Assembly: GCA_005503215.1 (NCBI GenBank) | Contig: SCNS01000010.1 | Location: 1 to 64,000, forward strand | Origin: Sphingomonadaceae bacterium 3R27C6 | Lineage (GTDB): Bacteria; Pseudomonadota; Alphaproteobacteria; Sphingomonadales; Sphingomonadaceae | DNA length: 64,000 nt | Direction: 5' to 3' | In this document: positions 31,313-39,718 of the stretch, in pieces | How the letters are laid out: each line of letters starts with the position of its first letter | Position numbering within the stretch: position 1 is the first letter of the stretch | Position numbers and translations under genes: made by a program | Notes under the pieces: model-generated | Seen by the model: only the letters and a program-made list of their open reading frames with translations | What the model was told of the DNA's origin: nothing | Database searches by the model: none

Positions 31313-31701
31313 TGGGAAAGCTCCTTCGCTAATTTATCCAGCCAACCTGCGTTGCCGCGATCTAGTTCATCGGCTATGATGCGGAGGTCGCGAGCGGTCA
31401 ACGCACCCTTGTTTGAAGTGGGCCAGAAGACGAACAAGCCGTCATCGCCCGCTACAATGTCAGGCTTGGTCACCTCGACGACGCGGGTCACGTGCTCGCC
31501 GTCTGCGCGATACGACAGGCGCGAAACAGCCTCGCTCACGATAGCCTCGATCCACGCCTGCCCATCCTCGGACAGTTCATCGAATTCTGGCGCCGCATAG
31601 ACCGCCATCACGCTATCGCTGTCCGCGACCGACTTGGCGAAGTTCGCATCGCGGCATATCCACACGATTTCCGTCTCCCGCAGTTTTGAATCATTACCCA
31701 T
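31309..31701 (-). CDS. Leftward early phage protein, unknown
   Basis: The 130-residue product starts at MGNDSKLRETEIVW, chosen since upstream codons are antisense low-complexity and the ATG overlaps the preceding gene by 8 bases. It has a mixed alpha-beta pattern (VYAAPEFDELSEDGQAWIEA and IVAGDDGLFVFWPTSNKGAL) and a C-terminal helix. No family is recognised. Confidence 0.6.
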   Translation of the reverse strand: MGNDSKLRETEIVWICRDANFAKSVADSDSVMAVYAAPEFDELSEDGQAWIEAIVSEAVSRLSYRADGEHVTRVVEVTKPDIVAGDDGLFVFWPTSNKGALTARDLRIIADELDRGNAGWLDKLAKELSQ

Positions 31702-31942
31702 GATGATGATAGCTTTCTGGATTGGGGGAGGGGGTGTCATCATCAATGGCCGCGTCGATTTCCTTGACCAGTTCGTCATAGGTCGCGGCGTGAACCTGTT
31801 GGCCAGCGCAGACGACGAACACGCCATCGTCGCAGTCAACGTCATAGTCGGGGGAGGTCGCCGACCAGTCCATTGACCGGATCGGGATCGGCGGGTTGTC
31901 GTAGTGGACGTTCCAGCCGCGATAGGTGACGGGGCCGCTCAT
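31694..31942 (-). CDS. Leftward early phage protein, unknown
   Basis: The 82-residue product starts MSGPVTYRGWNVHYDNPPIP, in an ATGA overlap (31939-31942). It is beta-rich with a YRGWNVHYDNPPIP opening and an acidic end with three histidines (ESYHHHG). Unknown function. Confidence 0.6.
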   Translation of the reverse strand: MSGPVTYRGWNVHYDNPPIPIRSMDWSATSPDYDVDCDDGVFVVCAGQQVHAATYDELVKEIDAAIDDDTPSPNPESYHHHG

Positions 31943-32256
31943 CCGACATGCCCCCTGCAAAGCTGGTCGGGGCAGATGGTCACGTCAGCCTCGGTAGTGG
32001 AGTAGCCGCAGTCGTCGCAATGACGCACAGGCCTTTGGGCGTCCTCCAGCATCCATCGCGGAACGATCGCCTCGGGCTTGATGTGCTGTTCGATCTCGGC
32101 GCGATATTCCGCCACAGTCTTGCCGCGCATTTCAGCAACAGCCTCGGTGAGCAGATTATAGCCCTCGGTAAACGGACCCATCAGATAGGCGACCTGCCCG
32201 TCACTGATGATCCGGCGCATGACGTATTCGCATGCGCGCTCGGCGGCGGCGCTCAT
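31939..32256 (-). CDS. Leftward early phage protein, unknown
   Basis: The 105-residue product has a helical N-terminal part (ACEYVMRRIISDGQVAYLMG) and a C-terminal zinc ribbon (CDDCGYSTTEADVTICPDQLC; C-x2-C and C-x4-C). It starts in an ATGA overlap with the first gene of the operon. Likely a small nucleic-acid or protein-binding factor. Confidence 0.6.
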   Translation of the reverse strand: MSAAAERACEYVMRRIISDGQVAYLMGPFTEGYNLLTEAVAEMRGKTVAEYRAEIEQHIKPEAIVPRWMLEDAQRPVRHCDDCGYSTTEADVTICPDQLCRGHVG

Positions 32257-32579
32257 GCCGCCACCAGCGTGCTATTCTCGGTGGTCAGCTGGACGAAGCG
32301 TGCCGTCCAGCCGTCAGGTGTAAACCAGCGAGCTAGAGTTGCCGAGAGAGTGCGCTGGTTGCCGAACATGCCGCGGTCAGTCGGCTTCACGAAAGCTTTG
32401 CGCGGGAACCATGCCGAAATCTCTTTGCCGCTCTCGGTCGTGCCGCTCAGCTTGATTGCCTTCTCGGTGGCCTGAACAACGTCACCGCTGAAACCAGCGC
32501 AGCAAAGTGCGCCGCCAGAGGTAAGCGCCCCTGCGAGGGGGACGCTGATGATGTCGCCAACTTCGATTTGAATGCTCAT
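32253..32579 (-). CDS. First gene of the leftward accessory operon, unknown
   Basis: The 108-residue product starts MSIQIEVGDIISVPLAGALT. It is beta-rich, with a KISAWFPRKAFVKPTDRG-like segment and a C-terminal RWFTPDGWTARFVQL. It resembles small phage proteins of unknown function with an OB/SH3-like pattern. It is transcribed divergently from the ribbon-helix-helix gene across the CGATAACG repeats. Confidence 0.6.
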   Translation of the reverse strand: MSIQIEVGDIISVPLAGALTSGGALCCAGFSGDVVQATEKAIKLSGTTESGKEISAWFPRKAFVKPTDRGMFGNQRTLSATLARWFTPDGWTARFVQLTTENSTLVAA

Positions 32580-32597
32580 TGTTCTTTACTCCGTAAC

Positions 32598-32684
32598 CGA
32601 TAACGTCTATCTAAATCCGATAACGGATATAGTCAATAGGCGATAACGGAAATAATGATGCACTTGGCAAAAAAAACGATAACG
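32598..32684. promoter_or_regulatory. Divergent promoter region with four CGATAACG repeats
   Basis: Identical CGATAACG octamers start at 32598, 32618, 32641 and 32677, all in the same orientation; spacings are 20, 23 and 36 bases. The first two sit on the same DNA face about two turns apart. They flank the starts of the leftward operon and the ribbon-helix-helix gene (the last lies inside that gene's 5' end). Repeated direct sites are typical operators for this protein class, so autoregulation is likely. Confidence 0.75.
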
Positions 32685-32855
32685 GCTAGCGCGCCCCGCA
32701 TGGGAAGGCCTCCGATTGGGAAATTCACCGCAGTCCGCTTGTCGGACGAAATGCTGGCGCGCATCGACGCGCTGGCGGCCAAGGGCAAGCGCGCTGATTT
32801 TATCCGCGAGGCTGTGGAGCGCGAACTGGAGCGTCGAGAGAAGGGGCGGGGCTGA
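32655..32855 (+). CDS. Ribbon-helix-helix (CopG/Arc-type) regulator
   Basis: The 66-residue product has a basic N-terminus (KKTITASAPRMGRPPIGKFT) followed by the RHH fold: a strand (FTAVRLS), then DEMLARIDALAAKGKRADFI and REAVERELERREKG. Start codons at 32655 or 32658 are both possible; a Met at 32700 would leave the core intact. It is divergent from the leftward operon and its promoter region carries four direct octamers, which makes it the likely repressor of that operon and of itself. Confidence 0.75.
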   Translation: MMHLAKKTITASAPRMGRPPIGKFTAVRLSDEMLARIDALAAKGKRADFIREAVERELERREKGRG

Positions 32856-32856
32856 T

Positions 32857-32895
32857 TGTGCCGCATAATGTGCCGCCAGTGTGCCACACTGTGCC
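32857..32895 (+). repeat. Four TGTGCC direct repeats near the attachment site
   Basis: TGTGCC occurs at 32857, 32869, 32880 and 32890 (spacings 12, 11 and 10 bases), just after the RHH gene and about 90 bases before tRNA-Arg. Third and fourth copies are part of a GTGTGCCACAC-type partial palindrome. Close, helix-phased repeats next to a tRNA attachment site may be arm-type integrase or excisionase sites. Confidence 0.6.
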
Positions 32896-32983
32896 GCGTT
32901 TTTACGCTTTGTTCCTACCGGCCCTTGACGGGCTTCCCGACCACCCTTAGCGACAACCCCGGAAATGCTGGCGTTTCTGACAT

Positions 32984-33060
32984 GCACCCGTAGCTCAGCA
33001 GGATAGAGCATCAGATTCCTAATCTGGGGGCCACTGGTTCGAATCCAGTCGGGTGCACCA
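32984..33060 (+). tRNA. tRNA-Arg (anticodon CCT)
   Basis: A 77-base cloverleaf: acceptor GCACCCG pairs with CGGGTGC before A and encoded CCA; D-arm with TAGCTCAGCAGGATAGAGC, anticodon loop TTCCTAA with CCT at 33018-33020, T-arm with GGTTCGAATCC. The phage-type genes stop just before it and host-type genes start after, so it is probably the attachment target, with the tRNA 3' half belonging to the att core. Confidence 0.95.
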
Positions 33061-33282
33061 TTTTTCGGCCTGCCCGAATTCGATCGCCGTCAGCAGCGCT
33101 ACCGACGCCTCGGAACGCGTTGCTGGCCTGCACCGGCCTGCCAGCACCTCTCCGAATGTGCCCCACACGGCCGGCAAGGCGCGCATTTCGCCATCGAGCG
33201 AGGCGGTCAGGTCGATCGCGCCGCGCATCGGCGCTTCCGCCTCTTTCGTTCCGCCCGTCAGATAGAGGATATTGGCTCTCAA
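33061..33282 (-). pseudogene. Possible gene remnant next to the tRNA
   Basis: A minus-strand frame begins at TTG 33282 and reads MRANILYLTGGTKEAEAPMR, then VWGTFGEVLAGR, and runs into the tRNA (to 33019) without an earlier stop. It has protein-like codon use but no recognisable start signal or end of its own. It may be the residue of a host gene cut during integration or rearrangement, or simply an open frame in GC-rich DNA. Confidence 0.25.
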
Positions 33283-33290
33283 TACGAAGG

Positions 33291-33320
33291 GGTGATCGGT
33301 CTCGCGCGAGATCGATCACC
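33291..33320 (-). terminator. Terminator-like hairpin after the TonB receptor gene
   Basis: GGTGATCG (33291-33298) pairs with CGATCACC (33313-33320), and the enclosed CTCGCGCGAG is itself palindromic. It sits 17 bases beyond the stop of the minus-strand receptor gene. No long T-run follows. Confidence 0.5.
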
Positions 33321-33336
33321 CTCCAAGCGCGAATGC

Positions 33337-36222
33337 CTACATCTTGAAGCTGGCGCGGACGTAATAATAGCGTCCGGGCAAGTCATAGGCGGTCGGATCG
33401 AAATTGTTGATGTCGCAGCTGATGCACCCCGGCGCCTTGACGTTGAACAGATTGTTCACGCCGAGCGCGAAGCCGAAGGCCTCGGGGTCCTCCGCCGGGA
33501 ACCAGCGCAGCTGGAAGTCGGTGTAGAAGCGCGCCTTCAACTTGTTGTCGTTGGCCAGCGGTTCGCGGATCGCCGAAACATAACGGCCGGTCAGCGTCGC
33601 GCCGATCGATGCGCCGTCCCAGTCGAGGATCCCGACCGACTTCCATTTGGGGAAGGCCTGGCTGGGACTGCCCTGTTCGGTCCCCTCGCGGCTGACGACC
33701 AGCGAGCCGTCGGCGGTCGGCACGATCACGTCATATTGGGTGAGGAAGGTGTTGTTCCAGGTGAAGCCGAACCGCCCGGCGGACGTTTTCTGTGTCCGGT
33801 AGGTCAGGTTGGCGTCGATCCCCTTGGTACGGATGCCGGCGATATTCTGGAGCAGGCCCTCGACGAAGGTCAGCTGTCCGCCGCCCGCGCGGGTGACCAG
33901 CGCGCAGGCGTCGGCATCGTTCTGCCCGGCACACTGCGCCAGCGTGATCTCGGCATTCACCGCCTGGATCGCGCCCTTGATCTTGATGTCGTAATAATTG
34001 GCCTCGATCGACAGGCCGGGGATGAAACCGGGACTGTAAACGCCGCCAAAGATCCAGCTCTTCGAACTTTCGGCTGCCAGATCCTGATTGCCGCCGACGA
34101 GCACCGAAATTTGCGGATTGGCCTGCGCATAGCCGGCGGCCGGAACCCCCTGCGCGATGCAATTGGTCCGAACGGTTGTATTATTGTTCCAGTTCTGGCC
34201 GGTGGTCGTGGAGGTCGAGCAGGGATCGTTGATCTGCTGGTCGAAGCGCGACTGGGTGCCGAACAATTCGCCGATCGACGGCGCGCGGAAGCCTTCGGCA
34301 TAGGAAGCGCGGAGGCGCAGGTCCTGGATCGGTTTCCAGTTGACCCCGCCCTTCAGCGTCGTCGTCGAGCCCGAGGTCGAATAGTCTGACCAGCGCACCG
34401 CGCCGGTGAATTCGAGCAGGTCGAAGAAGGGGGTGTCGGACAGCACCGGAGCGCTGAGTTCGGCATAGGCTTCCTTGACATTATAGCTGCCGCGCGTCGG
34501 CAGCGCCGGGATGTCCGAACTGAAGCCCGCGGCGACGATCGGGTCGGGATCGAAGCTGCCTTTCAGTTTGCGATATTCGACCCCGACCGCGATGCCGAGC
34601 GGCCCGCCGGGCAGATCGAACAGGCTGCCGGTCAAATTGGCCGAGGCGCTGAAGGTCGACTGGCGGCTGCGGTCGCGCTGGGTGAACATGACATAGTCCA
34701 TCATCGGCTGGGTGATCGAACCGACCCCGCCGAAGATGTTGAACGGCACGCATTCGCCGGTGCAGGCGGCGACCGGACCGAGCGCGCGGCGCAGGCGATC
34801 CGAATTGATGTTGCCGAACATCGTCTGCTTCGCCTTGTTGCGGCCATAGGCGGCGTTGACGTCCCAATACCATTTGCGCCCGCCGCCGAACTCGAAGCTG
34901 CCGTCGAGCGTCGCGACGCCATAGAGGGTCGTCACGGTCTGGTTGAAGCGGCGCGGGCCGCCCTCGATGAAGCGGCGATAGACGAGATCGGTGTTGCTCG
35001 CGTCGAGCGTCACCCCGAACGGGTTGAAGGGGTTGGTCGCATCGACGGTGATCGCGTCGAGCACCGGCGTCAGCCCCGCGGCGGGGCCGAAACCAAAGGG
35101 CAGCGGCGCGGCCTGGTTCTTCGATTTACGCTGGTTCCAGATCCCGCGAACCGAGAAATTGATGCTGTCGGAGATTTCCTGGCGGGCGTTGATAAAGGCG
35201 CCATAGCGCTCGACCGGAATCTGGAGATAGTTGAACGGGCCGAAATTAAAGCGGTCGGCGTTGCCAAAGGCCTTGAAATCGCTTGCCGGGTCGGTTGGAT
35301 TGCCCGCGTTGTACACGGGGTTGCGGCCGATTACCGGGCCGCGCAGGGTCAAATCATTTCTTACTATCTGCCCTTGCGCATCGGGCGTCCCGAAGACGAT
35401 AAAGCGTCCGAGCGGCACGAAGCCCGAGCAGCCGCCATCGAGGCAGGTGTTCGAATAGGGCGCCGGGAAGCGCGAGATTGCGCGGCTGCCCGCGAGGACG
35501 CCGTCCTGCTGGACATAGTTGGCGCCGACGACGATCTGCGTCGGGCCGCGGCCGTTGCCCCAGCTCACCTGCGCGCTCTTGGTAAAGCCGTCGCCCTGGC
35601 CATAACCGCCGACCTGCGCGCTGGCACGCAGCCCCTCCTGGCTTTTCTTGGTGATGATGTTGACGACGCCCGCGATCGCGTCCGAACCGTAAATCGCCGA
35701 GGCGCCGTCCTGCAGCACCTCGATGCGCTCGATCGCGCTTTCGGGGATCGAGTTGAGGTCGGTCGATCCGGGGACGCCGCTCGCCGAAGCCCCGTTCACA
35801 TAGCGGATGCCGTCGACGAGCACGAGGACGCGGCGCGACCCCAGATAACGCAGATCGATTTCCGCCGCGCCCGCGCCGACGCCGCCGCCGTCAGGCGGGT
35901 TGCCGAGGTTGCCGCTGTTGTTGAACTTGCTGTTGAGACCGCCGCCCGAACTGGGCAGCCGCTGAAGCACGTCGTTGACCGAATTGAGACCGGTCTTCGC
36001 GATATCCTCCTGACCGATGAACGCGATCGGGGCTTCCTGATCCAGCGGGTCGCGGCGGATGCGCGAACCGGTGACGACAATGGTGTCCCCCGATGTTTCG
36101 GCCGCGCTGTCCTGCGGAAGCGGTTCCGATTGCTGTGCGTTGCCGGGGGCGGCGCTTGCCAGAGCTGCCGCGACGGCGATGACGGCTGTTCCCGACCGAG
36201 CAAATTGCTGGAATTGGGTCAT
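33337..36222 (-). CDS. TonB-dependent receptor, first of the sugar locus
   Basis: The 961-residue product has a signal peptide (about 1-29), a TonB-box-like TIVVTGSRI, a plug domain ([70 protein letters not shown]) and a beta barrel of repeated aromatic strands ([13 protein letters not shown] etc.), ending [10 protein letters not shown]. It likely imports oligosaccharides across the outer membrane. Strong AGGAGGAGAGG ribosome site. The gene is divergent from the GH43 gene at 36550. Substrate unknown; galactan or arabinogalactan fragments are inferred from neighbours. Confidence 0.93.
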   Translation of the reverse strand: MTQFQQFARSGTAVIAVAAALASAAPGNAQQSEPLPQDSAAETSGDTIVVTGSRIRRDPLDQEAPIAFIGQEDIAKTGLNSVNDVLQRLPSSGGGLNSKFNNSGNLGNPPDGGGVGAGAAEIDLRYLGSRRVLVLVDGIRYVNGASASGVPGSTDLNSIPESAIERIEVLQDGASAIYGSDAIAGVVNIITKKSQEGLRASAQVGGYGQGDGFTKSAQVSWGNGRGPTQIVVGANYVQQDGVLAGSRAISRFPAPYSNTCLDGGCSGFVPLGRFIVFGTPDAQGQIVRNDLTLRGPVIGRNPVYNAGNPTDPASDFKAFGNADRFNFGPFNYLQIPVERYGAFINARQEISDSINFSVRGIWNQRKSKNQAAPLPFGFGPAAGLTPVLDAITVDATNPFNPFGVTLDASNTDLVYRRFIEGGPRRFNQTVTTLYGVATLDGSFEFGGGRKWYWDVNAAYGRNKAKQTMFGNINSDRLRRALGPVAACTGECVPFNIFGGVGSITQPMMDYVMFTQRDRSRQSTFSASANLTGSLFDLPGGPLGIAVGVEYRKLKGSFDPDPIVAAGFSSDIPALPTRGSYNVKEAYAELSAPVLSDTPFFDLLEFTGAVRWSDYSTSGSTTTLKGGVNWKPIQDLRLRASYAEGFRAPSIGELFGTQSRFDQQINDPCSTSTTTGQNWNNNTTVRTNCIAQGVPAAGYAQANPQISVLVGGNQDLAAESSKSWIFGGVYSPGFIPGLSIEANYYDIKIKGAIQAVNAEITLAQCAGQNDADACALVTRAGGGQLTFVEGLLQNIAGIRTKGIDANLTYRTQKTSAGRFGFTWNNTFLTQYDVIVPTADGSLVVSREGTEQGSPSQAFPKWKSVGILDWDGASIGATLTGRYVSAIREPLANDNKLKARFYTDFQLRWFPAEDPEAFGFALGVNNLFNVKAPGCISCDINNFDPTAYDLPGRYYYVRASFKM

Positions 36223-36549
36223 TATCCTCTCCTCCTGTTATTTTCAGGCATATGTGTGCGGTCGCCGAAATCCGGCAGCCGCGTCAGCAACGCTCGGGAA
36301 AAGGGTTAGGATGAACGCCAAGCTCCCGCCGCATACGAATCATGCGGCGCTGTGGCCCTAAGGCCACAGTCCGGATGGAGCGCGAAATCCCCGCGTGATT
36401 GGGCGGCCGCGCTCACGATTTCCGAAGTGAAAGCTGACAGGCCGCTACCGGCCAGAACGCATCCACGCATACGCGCCCAAGTCGCCGGTTGCCAATTTGA
36501 TCATACTTATATTATAAATAAGGATCAGGACAATAAGGAGGAGAGACGC
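36223..36549. promoter_or_regulatory. Divergent intergenic region with AT-rich operator motif
   Basis: This 327-base gap holds no gene. It contains TTATATTATAAATAAG at 36507-36522, 28 bases before the GH43 start and matching motifs before other genes of the locus. The rest is GC-rich without a recognisable element. The GH43 ribosome site (AAGGAGGAGAG) follows the motif. Confidence 0.65.
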
Positions 36550-37617
36550 ATGCTTTTTTCGGGCTCGGCCAACCGTCTTGCGCGCCGCGTCGTCCGGCGG
36601 ATTGCGTGGGGTGTTGCGGTCGCGGCAATCGGCGGTCTCGCATTGCCCGCGGCGGCTGAGGAGGCGGGTGTCGCCACCTTCGCCAACCCGCTGCTTCCTT
36701 CGGGGCCCGATCCGTGGATCCTGCAGGTCGGCGGATATTATTATTACACCCATACGCTCGGCGACCGGATCGCGCTGTGGCGGACCGACAATGTCGCGAA
36801 GCTGGGCGAGGTCGCGCCGGTGACCGTGTGGACGCCACCGAAGGAGGGGGCGAACGCGCATTCGATATGGGCGCCCGAACTGCATCGCATCGATGGGAAA
36901 TGGCTCCTCTATTATTCCGCAACCGCGAGCGGTTTCACTGACGACGATCATCGCGCGGTCTTTGTCCTCGAAAACACGGGACCCGATCCGATGCGCGGAA
37001 AGTGGATCGACCGCGGCCGCGTGAATACGGCGCATGCCGGGATCGACGGCACTGTCTTCGACCACGGCGGTAAACGTTATTTCGTCTATTCGCCGTACAT
37101 CGGACCCGACAGCGCGATCGCGATCGCAGAGATGGAGAGCCCTTGGACGCTCAAGGGTGAAGAGGTCGTGATCGCGCGCCCCGATCGGCCATGGGAGCGG
37201 CAAGGCGGCCGGCAGATCGTCGAGGGCCCCGAATTTCTGGCCGGCCCCAAAGGCGACCTGTTTCTGACCTATTCGGCCAGCGCCTGCTGGTCGGATGATT
37301 ATTCGCTGGGGCTGCTCCGCGCATCGGCGGGCGCCGATCCGCTTGACGCCGCCGCGTGGAGCAAGAGCGCGCAGCCGGTATTCAAGCGTGGCAACGGCGT
37401 CTACGCAACCGGCCACAACGGCTTTTTCCGATCGCCGGACGGCCTGGAAAACTGGATCATCTATCACGCCAACCCAGGCCCAGACATGGGCTGTACCGCA
37501 AAGCGGGCACCGCATATCCAACGGTTCGGTTGGACTGACGCCGGCTGGCCCGAATTCGGTGAGCCCGTCCCCATCGCAAAAAGGCTTCCGGTGCCGTCGG
37601 GTGGCCGCGCGCGCTAG
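36550..37617 (+). CDS. GH43 family glycosidase, secreted
   Basis: The 355-residue product starts MLFSGSANRL after AAGGAGGAGAG. A twin-arginine-lacking signal peptide with a hydrophobic core ends about residue 37. The five-bladed propeller shows the three GH43 acids: Asp54 (GPDPW), Asp166 (AGIDGTVF) and Glu225 (VEGPEF). Such enzymes cleave alpha-L-arabinofuranosides, beta-xylosides or, in some subfamilies, beta-1,3-galactans. Which applies is not visible. Presumably periplasmic. Confidence 0.88.
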   Translation: MLFSGSANRLARRVVRRIAWGVAVAAIGGLALPAAAEEAGVATFANPLLPSGPDPWILQVGGYYYYTHTLGDRIALWRTDNVAKLGEVAPVTVWTPPKEGANAHSIWAPELHRIDGKWLLYYSATASGFTDDDHRAVFVLENTGPDPMRGKWIDRGRVNTAHAGIDGTVFDHGGKRYFVYSPYIGPDSAIAIAEMESPWTLKGEEVVIARPDRPWERQGGRQIVEGPEFLAGPKGDLFLTYSASACWSDDYSLGLLRASAGADPLDAAAWSKSAQPVFKRGNGVYATGHNGFFRSPDGLENWIIYHANPGPDMGCTAKRAPHIQRFGWTDAGWPEFGEPVPIAKRLPVPSGGRAR

Positions 37618-37635
37618 GCGCGTCCGGCACGGGTA

Positions 37636-38643
37636 TCATCCCAGAAGCCGGTGGGCGGCGGCAAAGGCCAGAAGCAGGTCGGGCCAGCGCGACGCGGGAC
37701 TCGCGGCGGGCAGGTTCGGCCCGAAGCCATGCCCGCCGGTTTCGAACAGGTGCATCGATACGCTGCGCCCGTGCGCGAGCATCGCCCGATAGGCGAGGAT
37801 GCTGTTTTCGACCGGCACGATGTTGTCATCGCCCGCTGCGACGAGGAACATGGGCGGGGTATCGTCGGTAATGCGGCGGTCGACCGAATATCGATCGACA
37901 AGCGACGGACCCGCGGCCGCGCCGATCAGCGCCGCGCGCGAACCGGGATGTGTGATGTCCGCCTGCATCGAGATGACGGGATAGAGCAACGCCGCGAGAT
38001 CGGGCCGCGCCGATTGGCGGTCGGCGGCATCGACAGGGGAATAGACGTCTTCGGTGAAACGCGTTGCGAGCGATCCCGCGAGGTGCCCGCCCGCCGACGA
38101 ACCGAGGAGCATGATCCGGTCGGAAGCAATGCGATAACCATCGGCGCGAGCGCGAATCAGCCGCAGCGCGCGCTGCGCATCCTGCAACGGCACATCCGAA
38201 TGCCGGACCCATCCTTCGCCGGGCAGGCGATAGACGAGGATGAAGGCGGTGATGCCCCGGGCCGTCCAATAGTCGGCCTCGCGCAAACCGTCGTTGTCGA
38301 CATATTCGACCCCATAGCCGCCGCCGGGCATCAGCAATATCGCCGTGCCATTCGGTCTGGCGGGACGGCAGACGATCATCGCGGGATCGGCGATTCCGCT
38401 CACGACGCGGTTGAGGAAGGTGGGAGTGCCGCGGTCCTCGATCTTGAAGGGCGGCAGGCGCGAGGGCGTGCCCGGCGCCGCGCCGGGCCAGAGCCGGACA
38501 AGTTCGCGGCCCGGCCAGATTCGCGCGACGTCGGTTGGCGCGGGGTTTGCGGCAAGCGCGCGGGACGCTCCCATCGCCAGCGCCGCTCCGCTGGCCAGTT
38601 GCAGGAGGGTTCGCCGGTCGAGCGCTTCGCTATTTTTCGGCAT
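37636..38643 (-). CDS. Alpha/beta hydrolase (carbohydrate esterase-like), exported
   Basis: The 335-residue product starts MPKNSEALDRRTLLQLASGA with AGGAG upstream; the DRRTLLQLASGAALAMG segment is a Tat-type signal. The core has an oxyanion-type MPGGGYG, nucleophile GSSAGG (Ser183), then an acid in AAGDDNIVP and His in GGHGFG. It belongs with BD-FAE/acetylxylan-esterase-like enzymes that remove acetyl or feruloyl groups from plant glycans. The gene lies directly downstream of the sugar dehydrogenase gene in one leftward unit. Confidence 0.82.
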   Translation of the reverse strand: MPKNSEALDRRTLLQLASGAALAMGASRALAANPAPTDVARIWPGRELVRLWPGAAPGTPSRLPPFKIEDRGTPTFLNRVVSGIADPAMIVCRPARPNGTAILLMPGGGYGVEYVDNDGLREADYWTARGITAFILVYRLPGEGWVRHSDVPLQDAQRALRLIRARADGYRIASDRIMLLGSSAGGHLAGSLATRFTEDVYSPVDAADRQSARPDLAALLYPVISMQADITHPGSRAALIGAAAGPSLVDRYSVDRRITDDTPPMFLVAAGDDNIVPVENSILAYRAMLAHGRSVSMHLFETGGHGFGPNLPAASPASRWPDLLLAFAAAHRLLG

Positions 38644-38666
38644 CACGATCTCCTGCCGGTTTCCGC

Positions 38667-39629
38667 TCAAAATTCAAACGGTGGCACGCTGCGGCGCGCG
38701 CCGAGGCGATATGCTTGTTCGACAAGTTCGAGCGGCGCGGTGTCGGCTTCGATTTCGGCGGCCTCGATCAGCGCGTGGAAGCGGCCATAGAGGCGGGGAT
38801 ATTCGCAATTTTCGCCGCTATGCGGCGCGGCACCGGGTAGCTCGACCGTCGCGCCGCCGTCGCGCAGGATCAATCGCCCGGCGTCGGTCGCAACTTCGAT
38901 GTCCCAGCGTGGTGCGCCGGCGAACAGGAAATCGAGGTCGGCCTTGATCGTATAGCCTTCGGCGCTGCGCAACGTGCAGGCGGCGGCGATCGCGGCCGAC
39001 CGGTTGCTTGGGATGTCGAGCGTGGCGGCCTCGACCTCGAAGCGTGCCGGCAGGATGCGGGTCAGGATCGAGAGCGCGTTGATCGCGGGATCGAAGACGC
39101 CCATGCCCGCGCGCTCGAGGATCCACTCCTGCCCGGGGTGCCACTGGCGGATATCCTCCTTCCATATGATCCGCCCGCCGGTGACGGCGCGGCCCGACAG
39201 CCAGTCGCGCGCGGTGTCGACCGCGGCGGCTTCGCGCGAGTGCCAGGACGCGAACAAAGTGACGCCCTTTGCCGCCGCATGGCGCGCCAGCGCGCGCACC
39301 TCGTCGGCGGTGACGCCGGGCGGCTTTTCGAGCATCACGTGCAGGCCGGCATCGATCGCGCGGCGCGCGATATCGGCGCGCCCTTCGGGCGGCGTGCACA
39401 GCGACACGGCGTCGAGCGGTAGGCCGCCGACGAGCAGTTCGTCGATGTTGCGATAGCCGGGCACCCCATCGACCGAATCGTTGCGGCTCGCGGTCGCGAC
39501 CAGCCGGTAGCGCGGATCGGCGGCGATCGCCGGCAGGTGCTGGTCGCGTGCGATCTTGCCGATGCCGACCAGTGCGAGGCGGATTTCCGCGCCTTCGCTC
39601 GCCCTCGAAAAATCTTTCCTCTCGTCCAT
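38667..39629 (-). CDS. Gfo/Idh/MocA family sugar 1-dehydrogenase (galactose/arabinose type)
   Basis: The 320-residue product starts at ATG 39629 (GAGG site upstream); the longer frame to 39650 would start in an operator motif. It has an N-terminal Rossmann fold (VGIGKIARDQHLPAI), the EKPPGV motif with its catalytic Lys, WHSREAAAV, and GVFDPAINALSIL with DIRQWHPGQEWI before it. These features match NAD(P)-dependent D-galactose / L-arabinose 1-dehydrogenases, which form the sugar lactone. It is step 1 of the De Ley-Doudoroff route. Cytoplasmic. Confidence 0.85.
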   Translation of the reverse strand: MDERKDFSRASEGAEIRLALVGIGKIARDQHLPAIAADPRYRLVATASRNDSVDGVPGYRNIDELLVGGLPLDAVSLCTPPEGRADIARRAIDAGLHVMLEKPPGVTADEVRALARHAAAKGVTLFASWHSREAAAVDTARDWLSGRAVTGGRIIWKEDIRQWHPGQEWILERAGMGVFDPAINALSILTRILPARFEVEAATLDIPSNRSAAIAAACTLRSAEGYTIKADLDFLFAGAPRWDIEVATDAGRLILRDGGATVELPGAAPHSGENCEYPRLYGRFHALIEAAEIEADTAPLELVEQAYRLGARRSVPPFEF

Positions 39630-39639
39630 CGCGTCCTCT

Positions 39640-39653
39640 TTATTTATCATATA
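39640..39653. promoter_or_regulatory. AT-rich operator motif between dehydrogenase and GH43-like genes
   Basis: The minus strand reads TATATGATAAATAA, matching motifs at 36507, 43438 and 45825. It lies 10 bases upstream of the dehydrogenase start and 66 bases upstream of the divergent gene at 39719, so it can control both. Confidence 0.6.
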
Positions 39654-39718
39654 TATCTGCTTATACGAGATTGGAGCTTATGCAAGGGGCCGCGCAAGGT
39701 CCGCACAGGGGAGAGTTT

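Larger units (their letters stand above)
1..33060. mobile_element. Prophage, podovirus-like, left end beyond the window
   Basis: The stretch holds phage modules in order: immunity switch, early/replication genes, terminase-portal-scaffold-capsid, short-tail and ejection proteins, tail fibre and spike, lysis, then a leftward accessory operon. No tape measure, tail tube or sheath gene is present, which fits a short-tailed particle. Genes are packed with repeated ATGA/GTGA overlaps, unlike the host genes to the right. The right boundary is placed at tRNA-Arg because phage-like genes end at 32855 and host-like genes begin right after the tRNA. No integrase is visible, so it is expected left of base 1 or absent. 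The exact att core cannot be defined from one end. Confidence 0.85.

Noticed and set aside
33019..33060. Coding through tRNA-Arg on the minus strand
   Set aside because: The tRNA fold is complete, so coding of this part is not credible.
35374..36309. 311-codon plus-strand ORF antisense to the first TonB receptor
   Set aside because: High-GC antisense open frame; the receptor on the other strand is unmistakable.
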